NCBI GenBank assembly: GCA_031769625.1
Contig: JAUIMM010000200.1
Coordinates: 56,132,001-56,196,000, forward strand
Length of the DNA stretch: 64,000 nt
Source of the DNA: Taudactylus pleione
Taxonomy: Eukaryota; Chordata; Amphibia; Anura; Myobatrachidae
Direction of reading: 5' to 3'
Shown: positions 1-8,772 of the stretch, one piece after another
How the letters are laid out: every line of letters begins with the position of its first letter
Position numbering within the stretch: the stretch's first letter is position 1
The notes under the pieces: model-generated
Told to the model about the DNA's origin: nothing
Seen by the model: only the letters and a program-made list of their open reading frames with translations
Database searches by the model: none
Program-made: the position numbers and the translations under genes

Positions 1-73
<73 letters not shown>

Positions 74-142
74 TATATATATATATATATTTATATAGAT
101 CTATCTAGATTTTTATATATATATTTATATAGATCTATCTAG

Positions 143-184
<42 letters not shown>

Positions 185-230
185 CTATAATATATATATA
201 TATAGATAGATAAAAATCTATATAAGAAAA
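1..230. repeat. Microsatellite (TCTA)n and (TA)n
   Basis: The window opens with about ten TCTA units that pass into long TA runs broken by TAGATCTATCTAGA-type segments. Simple sequence; no coding potential. The left boundary lies outside the window. Confidence 0.95.
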
Positions 231-949
231 ATTGAGCAGCCTATATGTGTGATTAGGGGGGCACACTGCACTGTCAATCTTAGTAAAATTAATACTGTCT
301 GTCAATCATGATGTCACTGACTTACCCTAACAGTCTGGGAAAGACAGTGCACAGTGGAGGACCAGGGCAGGACGGTGCAGCCCAGCCAGACCCTACAGGT
401 GGAGCTTGCCTCTCTGTGTGCCAGGTGGTGGCAGGTGTCGGTGATTAATTGTCCAGCTGGACTCCCTGCAGTGCTGAGCCCGGCGCTCGCTCCTCTGTGG
501 ATGTCAAAGGAGGCCAGGGTGGACGGCCAGCGCAGCTGTGCAGCTTCATGAGGCTGTCACCGCACATAACGTTATGTGTACTGTAAGCATCCAACCTCCG
601 CCAGCGGCCCACACACAGTGTACAAGTAAGAGAGACTGTGGCCAGGGCCGGCCAGTGGGGCGGTGTAGGAGGGGGAGTTATTACACAAGCCACGGACCCG
701 TGGCAGAGAGGTGTATCGTGCCCCTGAGCACTCGGGGCCCAGCTCAGGTGTGTCCCTAGTCCCCCCTGTCGCCGGGCCTGGGTGTGATGCCCATCACCGG
801 TCTTGCGGGACTTCATCCACCATTTTGCTCTTTCACACACTTTTTATATATCGTTGAAACGCTTCTTCATGTTGTAAAGGTCACCAGTGGTGTGACTATA
901 AATTTTGCTCCTCCCTGCAAAAAAAAATTCTGGCGCCCCCTCCCCCAGA
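231..949. other. No gene recognised; unassigned DNA
   Basis: Moderately GC-rich DNA with short open frames on both strands but no recognisable domain. From about 885 the sequence (CTATAAATTTTG, then TGGCGCCCCC) resembles the inside of the CAGGGCC hAT family that starts at 2324, so this may be an old relative. No terminal repeats could be placed. Confidence 0.4.
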
Positions 950-1240
950 CAGGGTGGTGTGAAGGGAGGATGAGGCAGGGTGGTTTGTATGAGGGGGGGA
1001 ATGTGTGTGAGGGTGCTGAGCTGACAGGGTGGTGTGAGGGGGGATGAGGCAGGGTGGTTAGTGTGAGGGGGGATGTGTGAGGGTGCAGAGCAGACAGGGT
1101 GGTGTGAGGGGAGATAAGGCAGGGTGATTGGTATGAGGGGGGGGATGTGTGTGAGGGTGCAGAGCAGACAGGGTGGTGTGAGGAGGGGAATGTGTGTGAG
1201 GGTGCAGAGCAGACAGGATGGTGTCTGGAGGTGAGCAGGA
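950..1240. repeat. GT/G-rich minisatellite
   Basis: Repeated units built on GGGTGGTGTGAGGGG followed by GATGAGGCA or ATGTGTGTGAGGGTGC. The units are irregular in length. Long open frames across it are repeat artefacts. Confidence 0.85.
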
Positions 1241-1368
1241 AGAGAGGCGGCGGAGTTAGGATTCTGCCGGGCTGGACAGTGCCAGTCACTGAGGTGAGCA
1301 GGGGAGCACGTGGGCAGGCTAAGCACAGGACGGCAACCGGGCTAGCAGCAGTGCGCCATCTCACCTGC

Positions 1369-1508
1369 CTCCTCTCTTTTGCTCCGCTCCACTTCCCATA
1401 TCCCCAAGCATGAACCCGATGGACCCGGCGACAGTGTGCCGTGTTACCTGCCTCCTCTCTGCTGCCCGTATCCCCCAGCATGAACCCAATGGCCCCGGCT
1501 GTACCTGC
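1369..1508. repeat. Short imperfect tandem duplication
   Basis: Two adjacent blocks share CTGCCTCCTCTCT, then CCCCCAGCATGAACCC and a GGACCCCGGC-like end. It is an imperfect direct duplication of about 70 to 90 bp with no coding function seen. Confidence 0.6.
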
Positions 1509-1789
1509 AGACGTTGTTGTCAACAGCTGGGACCCGTGCTGAGCCACTCTACACAGTCCCCAGAGCCGCTGGCCGCCTCAATGTATAAGGCCGGGCTCCA
1601 ACTAACTGCCAGTGCTGAGCAGTTCCAATCAGAGGGGGCAGAGCAACACTAGGGGCGGGGACAGCAGCTTTCATCCAATCACCTGCTGTATCGCCAAGAA
1701 GGGTGCACGGATGCCGTGATAGTACCATTATACAGTATATCATATACCTCTGACCTATATCACTATGCGCCCCTGCCTGCCAGCGCCCC

Positions 1790-2247
1790 CAAGCCACCGC
1801 AGGGTCTGCGGGGGCCACTGAATGTCACAGCATCTGTGATGCCAAGCCAGATTTGTTTCTTTCTGGCCAGGGGATACAGTGTGCGTGTTCTCCCAGGAGA
1901 CGTGTGAACACAGGTACCATAGCATGTACCATTGCAGAATTTTCTTCATAGGTGAAGCGATTATTGTGCACACTGCGCATCTTCCCAGGCAAAGGGCCAG
2001 CAAACTCAGCCTCCTCCACCTCCTCCTCTTCATCCTCCCCCTCATCTTCATTTTCCTCCCCCACCTCTGTGTCATCATCCTCCTCCTGCGCTTCCTGGTC
2101 ACACAAAGCTGCCTCCTCCTGACTGTGACTCCGCCTGACAATCACCTCCTGATCCTCCTCCTCCAGCCTCTGCTGAGCTCCCCCAGCCCTCCTGCCTGCC
2201 ATGCTGCATAGAATATGCCAAAAATCCTCCTGTCTCCTATCATGCAT
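1790..2247 (-). pseudogene. Myb/SANT-like DNA-binding protein, broken exon (Harbinger partner type)
   Basis: The minus-strand frame runs from ATG 2247 or, more likely, from the internal ATG at 2202 (MAGRRAGG). It has a strongly acidic segment (EEDDDTEVGEENEDEGE), then RFTYEENSAMVHAMVPVFTRLLG, here split as RFTYEENSAM and VHAMVPVFTRLLG. That is the first helix of the Myb/SANT-like domain found in proteins that accompany PIF/Harbinger transposases. At about 1855 the expected next helix (KQIWLGITDAV) continues in another frame while the starting frame stops at 1825. This indicates a one-base frameshift, so I call it a pseudogene. No transposase or Harbinger end was found beside it. It could instead be the first exon of a host Myb-like gene, which is less likely given the frameshift and the repeats around it. 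Confidence 0.6.
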
Positions 2248-2292
2248 CCAGCTCTTTACTCCCTATCAAAGCACAAAATGGCGCCTCAGGGG

Positions 2293-2300
2293 CTTATATA
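2293..2300 (-). promoter_or_regulatory. TATA box upstream of the Myb-like exon
   Basis: On the minus strand TATATAAG lies about 90 bp upstream of the ATG at 2202, and a GCGCCATTTTG segment lies between them. Position and match suit a core promoter. Activity is not shown. Confidence 0.45.
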
Positions 2301-2323
2301 GTGTGTGTAATGCTTAAGTTATG

Positions 2324-2640
2324 CAGGGCCGGCCCAAGCCTAATTTTTTTGGTAAGCGGATATAAATTTTGGCGCCCCTTGTGAAATCCTGATTTTTTTG
2401 GCGACAGAAAAAGGCTATTTAATTGCACAGCCTTTCCCCACGCAGCGGGGATTTTTGACGGTAATTAGTCACAGGGGAAACCCTACGTCTAATTGAATAA
2501 CCCCCATAGGCTATGCATAAAAAAAACACAGCCCCCCACGTGAAAATAATTATGCTTTTATGCTTTGCAAAAAAAACACATAGGCCCCACATGAATGTGT
2601 ATGAAGTCCATATACAGCAGGACCACCCTTGGTGCTAAGC
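2324..2640. other. Left part of the outer hAT element
   Basis: After the terminal repeat come TTTTGGCGCCCC, AT-rich stretches and CCCCACATGAA-like repeats of about 60 bp (CATAGGCCCC and CACAGCCCCCCACG). No gene. Confidence 0.5.
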
Positions 2641-3190
2641 TACAATTATACCCAAAGACACATATTCAGGGATAGGGTGACAGCACTTGGTGACAGTGAG
2701 AGGATGAGGGCACTGGGTGACGACAGGGAGAGGGTGACAGCACTTCGTGACAACATGGAAAGGGTGACAGCACTGGGTGACAGCAATAGGTGACAGGCAG
2801 AGAGTGACAGTAGTTGGTAACAGGGAGGGGATGACATCAGTGGTTAACAGGGAGGATGATAATGGAGAGGGTGATGACAGGGAGATGGTCACAGGGAAAG
2901 AGGTGATGACAGGGAGAGAGTGATAGCACTGGGTGACAGGTACAGGGTGACAGCAGTGGGTGAGGGTGGCAGCAATGATTGACAAAAGGTAGAGGGTGAC
3001 AGCAATTGGTGACAGGGAGAGGATGAGAGCAGGGTGAGAGTGACAGCAGTTGGTATCAGGGAGAGGGTGACAACAGTGGGTGATGACAGGGAGAGGGTGA
3101 CAGCAGTAGGTAACAGTGAGATGGTGATAGCACTGGATGACAGGGAGACGGTGACAGCAGGGAGAGAGTGACAGCAGTTGGTAACAGGGA
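2640..3190. repeat. GGTGACAG minisatellite
   Basis: Roughly 20 units built on GGGTGACAGCA and GGTGACAGGGAGAG with 25 to 35 bp spacing. The minus-strand open frames rich in CCHPLPV are translations of the repeat, not genes. Confidence 0.9.
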
Positions 3191-3199
3191 GGGGGTGAA

Positions 3200-3515
3200 A
3201 TCAGTAATGCCCTTTCTAATACATTATGCCACACACATGTAATGCCCTTTCTAATATATTATGTCACACATGTAATGCATTTTATAATATATTATGCCAC
3301 ACACATGTAATGCCCTTTATAATGTATTATGCCACACACATGTAATGCCCTTTATAATGTATTATGCCACACATGTAATGCCCTTTATAATGTATTATGC
3401 CACACATGTAATGCCCTTTATAATGTACTATGCCACACACATGTAATACCCTTTATAATGTATTATGCCACACATGTAATGCCCTTTATAATGTATTATG
3501 CCACAAACATGTAAT
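3200..3515. repeat. 31-33 bp minisatellite (ATGTAATGCCCTTTATAATG)
   Basis: About ten near-identical direct units of CACATGTAATGCCC plus TTTATAATGTATTATGC. Unit differences are single bases and the length of the (CA) block. Confidence 0.95.
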
Positions 3516-3589
3516 GCCTCCCCCCAGTGTCGGAACTAGAGAGTGGTGGTCCCAGGTGCAAGAATATGTTTTGCCCCCACGCCTCCAGT

Positions 3590-3692
3590 CCCGCGTGTGT
3601 TTCCTGATGAAGGGAATGTAACCCCAAAACGTTGAAAATAAAACGTTTGTTCACAGAGGTAGAAGTCTCTGGAATGCCGCCTATTTACCAAA
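3590..3692 (+). mobile_element. PLE terminal fragment with degenerate hammerhead motif
   Basis: The fragment holds CTGATGA, a GGG/CCC stem II and AAAAC where an active hammerhead has GAAAC, then ends in AATGCCGCCTA before a TA repeat. The two larger PLE copies nearby show the same order: ribozyme core, about 60 bp, GTGCCGCCTA, then a TA repeat. It is therefore a third PLE end. The core G after stem II is replaced by A, so cleavage is doubtful. Confidence 0.6.
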
Positions 3693-3782
3693 CTATATAT
3701 ATATATATATATATATATAGTACATAGCATGTAGGCGGCACTCTGTCTGTAAAAAATGCTGACACAGGTAGTAGTGAATCAA

Positions 3783-3830
3783 TCACCGACGTTTCGGAGC
3801 GTTTAATATAGCTCCTTCATCAAGGTACAA
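3783..3830 (-). ncRNA. Hammerhead ribozyme-like motif in PLE terminal repeat
   Basis: On the minus strand TTGATGA is followed by a GGAGC...GCTCC stem with a 10-nt loop, then GAAACGTC. This is the CUGAUGA/stem II/GAAA core described for hammerhead motifs in Penelope-like elements, but the invariant C of CUGAUGA is T here. Stem III was not resolved by eye. Structure is inferred from the motif only. Confidence 0.6.
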
Positions 3831-4111
3831 ACAAACAATATGAACATTACACCAACATTTATACTCACATATCTCCACGTGCAGACCGGACTGTGCGCCA
3901 TCCAGGGACGGGCCTCCCGCTGATGACGTCATCAACACACGCACCAAACCAGCGCTGCCAACGCGCCGGTTATGTGATTGTGGAGACGCCCACCACACAG
4001 GTCTCCGTTACCCTGGAAACACACAACATCCCAGACATACAACAACATTAAAGAGTGGAGGAAAATAGCAAAAATATTGACAAAAACGGCAACTCCATTA
4101 CTAAATACATA

Positions 4112-4383
4112 TATCTAATATAGAATAATAACCTTATTACTAAAGATGAAAAGGAGCATAAGAACAATACATATAAGTAGACATAGGACATATATAGTGA
4201 GAGATCTGGCCATTATGCGATGATCGTTATGATCCCATATACGTTATGATCCCATATATCTAATATAGAATAATAACCTTATTACTAAAGATGAAAAGGA
4301 GCATAAGAACAATACATATAAGTAGACATAGGACATATATAGTGAGAGATCTGGCCATTATGCGATGATCGTTATGATCCCAT
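4112..4383. repeat. 145-bp tandem duplication inside the minus PLE copy
   Basis: TATCTAATATAGAATAATAA starts at 4112 and again at 4257, and each copy runs on to GATCGTTATGATCCCATA. The plus PLE copy has this segment once (about 7360-7500). The duplication therefore arose in this copy or its direct source. Confidence 0.85.
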
Positions 4384-4497
4384 ACACATTACATAAATAC
4401 TCCACACCCATATGTGGATGGTATCAAAAAAATATTATAAAAAAATAGGTATCAAAAAAATGACAATAGGGTACACCCACTGGATAGTCGCACTGCT

Positions 4498-6077
4498 CTA
4501 TAAAAAACAGTGGAGACCCAGATTTTCATTAAGGCCCCATGGGGCTAATGCATCAAGTTTATAAATCCAGCGTGACTCACACTGTAGTAATTTGCGGGAT
4601 CTATCACCGCCTCTAGCGCATTTGGGTACATGATCAATGATCATGTATCGCAATGCAGCCACATTATGACCATGCTGGGCAAAATGTCGAGCCACCGGCT
4701 GATCACTACCTCCCGCATTGATAGCCGCCCGGATGGCCGACCGGTGAAGAGCCATCCGCTCCCTAAGTGTCCTATCAGTCTTTCCGACATAAATCAAGCC
4801 ACAAGGGCATGTAATCACATATACAACAAACTTGGTGGTGCACGTTACTCAATGGTAAATCTTATATCTAAAACCACTGTAAGGATGGCAAAAACTATTG
4901 CCCACTGTCAAAGAACGACAAGTTAGGCAATCAAGACATCTAAAGCATCCCAACTTGGGACGTAGGAACCCACAAGGGACATCAGGCTTCATCCTGCTAA
5001 TATCAGTCTTCACTAACCAGTTGCTTAAATTACGGCCCCTGGTATAACAGGGCATTATCTTAGTCTGATGTAAATTAAAGTCAGGATCTGTGCCAACAAT
5101 TGGCCACAATCTCTTAGAGGAATGACTAATAGTATTACTCTGTGTGTGAAAGTGATTAACCCATGGTATCCTCGACTCATCCTTGTGTTTAATCTTGTCA
5201 GACCTAAGTAAATCAGACCTAGACATCGACATGGCTCTAATCTTAGCTTGTTCCAAAACATTGGCAGGGTAACCCCTAGTCCGAAATTTAGAACTCATAA
5301 GGTCTATTTCTTTTAAAGCCAAATTCTCATCACTACATATTCTACGGGCACGTAGAAATTGTGAGAAAGGCAAGCCATATTTTAATGGTCTAGGATGGCA
5401 ACTATTAAAGTGCAAGAATGTATTCCTATCCGTAGGTTTGCTAAACAACTCCGTAATCAATGTGTCACCCTCCAGCCTTAATTTGACATCCAAATAATTC
5501 ACACTGATCCTATCGATATTAAATGTGAATTTAATCGGACTAGCCGAGTTGTTGTGATTCACAATAAATTCAGTAAATTGTAGTTCCGTACCAGTCCAGA
5601 TTAAAAAGATATCGTCTATGTATCTGGTATAAAAGAAAATATTACCAGACACACAGACATCCTGAAAATAGATCTCCTGTTCAGCCAAAAACATGAACGC
5701 AGTGGCGTAGGATGGGGCCACATTCGACCCCATCGCTACGCCAATCAATTGTAAAAATATTACTTCATTATACATAAAGAAATTATTAGTCAGGATCATA
5801 TCCAACAGGTCAATAACTAAATTGACATCAGGACCACAATAAACAGAACTAGCATTGATAAGTTTCCTCACTGCTATTAATCCAGCATCATTAGGAATTA
5901 CGGTATACAGACTCGTGATATCGATACTACATAAATAGCTGCCCACAGGTATTTTAGGTAGCTCATGTATTTTTCTCAAAAATGTAGTAGTATCCAAAAG
6001 GAATCTCGGATGATTCTTGATACACGGCTGTAATAAACCATCCAAGTATACAGAAAGCGCCTGAAATAACGATCTTT
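4498..6077 (-). pseudogene. PLE reverse transcriptase / GIY-YIG endonuclease, 5'-truncated with one nonsense codon
   Basis: The minus-strand frame has no start codon; it opens at the truncation and reads SVYLDGLLQPC onwards. RT motifs follow in order: CSIDITSLYT (motif A), GVAMGSNVAPSYA (motif B), TRYIDDIFLIW (catalytic YIDD) and SVNYLDVKL. A cysteine-rich linker (GCFRCLDCLTC) leads to the GIY-YIG nuclease (CGLIYVGKTDRTLRERM, then VARHFAQHGHN and WIYKLDALAP). The frame is cut by TGA at 4849-4851 where the plus copy has CGA, then continues unshifted to the stop at 4498. PLE proteins prime DNA synthesis at nicked DNA. This copy cannot make the full protein. Confidence 0.88.
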
Positions 6078-6092
6078 TTTCAGGATGTCTGT

Positions 6093-7247
6093 GTGTCTGG
6101 TAATATTTTCTTTTATACCAGATACATAGACGATATCTTTTTAATCTGGACTGGTACGGAACTACAATTTACTGAATTTATTGTGAATCACAACAACTCG
6201 GCTAGTCCGATTAAATTCACATTTAATATCGATAGGATCAGTGTGAATTATTTGGATGTCAAATTAAGGCTGGAGGGTGACACATTGATTACGGAGTTGT
6301 TTAGCAAACCTACGGATAGGAATACATTCTTGCACTTTAATAGTTGCCATCCTAGACCATTAAAATATGGCTTGCCTTTCTCACAATTTCTACGTGCCCG
6401 TAGAATATGTAGTGATGAGAATTTGGCTTTAAAAGAAATAGACCTTATGAGTTCTAAATTTCGGACTAGGGGTTACCCTGCCAATGTTTTTTAACAAGCT
6501 AAGATTAGAGCCATGTCGATGTCTAGGTCTGATTTACTTAGGTCTGACAAGATTAAACACAAGGATGAGTCGAGGATACCATGGGTTAATCACTTTCACA
6601 CACAGAGTAATACTATTAGTCATTCCTCTAAGAGATTGTGGCCAATTGTTGGCACAGATCCTGACCTTAATTTACATCAGACTAAGATAATGCCCTGTTA
6701 TACCAGGGGCCGTAATTTAAGCAACTGGTTAGTGAAGACTGATATTAACAGGATGAAGCCTGATGTCCCTTGTGGGTTCCTACGTCCCAAGTTGGGATGC
6801 TTTAGATGTCTTGATTGCCTAACTTGTCGTTCTTTGACAGTGGGCAATAGTTTTTGCCATCCTTACAGTGGTTTTAGATATAAGATTTACCATCGAGTAA
6901 CGTGCACCACCAAGTTTGGTGTACATGTGATTACATGCCCTTGTGGCTTGATTTATGTCGGAAAGACAGATAGGACACTTAGGGAGCGGATGGCTCTTCA
7001 CCGGTCGGCCATCCAGGCGGCTATCACTGCGGGAGGTAGTGATCAGCTGGTGGCTCGACATTTTGCCCAGCATGGTCATAATGTGGCTGCATTGCAATAC
7101 ATGATCATTGATCATGTACCCAAATGCGCTAGAGGCGGTGATAGATCCCGCAAATTACTACAGTGTGAGTCACACTGGATTTATAAACTTGATGCATTAG
7201 CCCCACGGGGCCTTAATGAAAATCTGGGTCTCCACTGTTTTTTATAG
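6093..7247 (+). pseudogene. PLE reverse transcriptase (C-terminal part) / GIY-YIG endonuclease with one nonsense codon
   Basis: The frame starts within the RT domain just before the YIDD motif (TRYIDDIFLIW) and keeps SVNYLDVKL, the cysteine cluster GCFRCLDCLTC and the complete GIY-YIG nuclease (CGLIYVGKTDR). A two-base change (GG to TT) makes TAA at about 6492-6494, where the minus copy reads leucine-glutamate. After that the same frame is open to 7247. RT motifs A and B are missing because of the 5' truncation. Confidence 0.88.
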
Positions 7248-7769
7248 AGCAGTGCGACTATCCAGTGGGTGTACCCTATTGTCATTTTTTTGATACCTAT
7301 TTTTTTATAATATTTTTTTTATACCATCCACATATGGGTGTGGAGTATTTATGTAATGTGTATGGGATCATAACGATCATCGCATAATGGCCAGATCTCT
7401 CACTATGTATGTACTTTGTCTACTTATATTTATTGATCTTATGCTCCTTTTCATCTTTAGCAATAAGGTTATTATTCTATATTAGATATATGTATTTAGT
7501 AATGGAGTTGCCGTTTTTGTCAATATTTTTGCTATTTTCCTCCACTCTTTAATGTTGTTGTAGGTCCGGGATGTTGTGTGTTTCCAGGGTAACGGAGACA
7601 TGTGTGGTGGGCGTCTCCACAATCACATGACCGGCACGTTGGCAGCGCTGGTGTGGTGCGTGTGTTGATGATGTCATCAGCGGGAGACCCGTCCCTGGAT
7701 GGCGCACAGTCCGGTCTGCACGTGGAGATATGTGAGTATAAATGTTGGTGTAATGTTCATATTGTTTGT

Positions 7770-7822
7770 TTGTACCTTGATGAAGGAGCTATATTAAACG
7801 CTCCGAAACATCGGTGATTGAT
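7770..7822 (+). ncRNA. Hammerhead ribozyme-like motif in PLE terminal repeat
   Basis: TTGATGA (7777-7783), stem II GGAGC/GCTCC and GAAAC (7805-7809) form the same core as the minus copy. It carries the same C-to-T change in the first core position plus an ATC in place of GTC. The shared change suggests the source copy already had it. Confidence 0.6.
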
Positions 7823-8218
7823 TCACTACTACCTGTGTCAGCATTTTTTACAGACAGAGTGCCGCCTACATGCTATGTACTTCTATGGTCAGCAACATTG
7901 ACTGATCTTGGAGGGCACCTGCACTCTACTTGGTTATTAGGAGTGCCACCCTTGTGGATTTTATATATATATTGCGATAGGATCACTGGTAAAGTGGTCT
8001 GTGGCAGGTACATTTGTCCCAGATTCCTGTCTTTTGTGTTTTAAACCCCCAGGAGAAAGTCTGCAGTGTAGCAGGCTTGAGTTTCGGCTTTTTGGAAAGC
8101 CGGTTTGGGACCTGGGGGTTGTGGGTGAGAGGAGAGGGAGGGCTCCACCCACGGCCACTCCAGGTTTTGGTTTTCGCAGCATGGTAACAGGATTGTTATT
8201 TTTCCACCTGAGAGTGGC

Positions 8219-8226
8219 CAATATAA
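8219..8226 (+). promoter_or_regulatory. LTR TATA-like box
   Basis: AATATAAG follows CCAATATAAG context in the LTR, about 230 bp before the polyadenylation signal. The same motif is kept in the 3' LTR. Likely the U3 promoter. Confidence 0.5.
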
Positions 8227-8448
8227 GCGTAGTTTGTTTAGGGCTGATTGTCTCACCTGGGAGAGCAGGCAGGGAGTTTGCTCAGAGACACTTGGAAACC
8301 TAACCGTGAGTGTTGTGCTGTGCTTTTGTTGCTGGCGAGGGCATTAGGCCCTGCCAGGTTCTGGTAGTGAGGGAACTACCTGTGAAGTTAGTGCCCCGAC
8401 AGGGCTAGGATTTATATTTATGTTTTCTTTATGTTTCTGACATTGTAC

Positions 8449-8454
8449 AATAAA
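8449..8454 (+). terminator. LTR polyadenylation signal AATAAA
   Basis: AATAAA after GTACAATAAAGACTGG context; the same signal is present in the 3' LTR at about 13603-13608, where it would end the element RNA. Confidence 0.6.
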
Positions 8455-8772
8455 GACTGGCGCCGACCAGCTTGTACTTGCATCCAGACTGGTGTGCTGC
8501 TTCCCTGCTGCTGTGTGTGTGTGTAAGGAAGGAGTCCTCTACCCAGGAGAGGGACCCCCTAACCTGACTGTGTCACAATATGTTAGAGAATTCGGGCAAC
8601 CACACACACTACAGTTGCAGCAAGAGGAAAACTTTCCATTTAAAAATTAAAGGGACAGACACCCAATTTGTGAGTGTGGAAATAACACTGTGTACTTGGA
8701 GTCCCATAGAGGAGGCGTCAGCCAATGCTCAGAGAGGCAAGGTTCAGCTTCCAACCTACACCCCAGGACAAA

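Larger units (their letters stand above)
3720..6077 (-). mobile_element. Penelope-like retroelement, 5'-truncated copy (minus)
   Basis: This copy runs from the GTGCCGCCTACATGC end (3720s) through the hammerhead core and the RT-endonuclease frame to an abrupt cut at about 6077. There it meets a second copy in opposite orientation. It carries a 145-bp tandem duplication at 4112-4383 that the plus copy lacks. A TA repeat borders its outer end. The head-to-head arrangement of truncated copies is typical for PLEs. Confidence 0.85.
6078..7972 (+). mobile_element. Penelope-like retroelement, 5'-truncated copy (plus)
   Basis: The copy begins at about 6078 in the RT domain, right at the junction with the inverted minus copy (a short T run is shared). 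It runs through the endonuclease, hammerhead motif, GTGCCGCC segment and a final GAGTGCCACCCTTGTGGATT-like end to a TA repeat at 7961-7972. The two copies are close in sequence but have different inactivating changes, so they are separate insertions or have aged separately. The Ty3/gypsy element is inserted in the terminal TA repeat. Confidence 0.85.
7973..8577 (+). repeat. 5' LTR of Gmr1-like element
   Basis: It begins TGCGATAGG (TGTGATAGG in the 3' copy) and ends TGTCACA, giving the TG...CA pattern and short inverted ends TGTGA/TCACA. It contains a TATA-like AATATAAG near 8219 and AATAAA at 8449-8454. No canonical TGG primer-binding start follows at 8578. Confidence 0.93.

Noticed and set aside
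885..1764. Complete hAT element between a CAGTGGTGTGAC start and the GCGCCCCTG segment
   Set aside because: Ends do not pair and no 8-bp flank duplication could be found.
2635..3234. Minus-strand 199-residue open frame rich in CCHPLPV
   Set aside because: Direct translation of the GGTGACAG minisatellite; no domain and no codon pattern beyond the repeat.
3200..3515. Regular short repeats resembling a CRISPR array
   Set aside because: Units are contiguous without distinct spacers and the context is a eukaryotic genome; an ordinary minisatellite.
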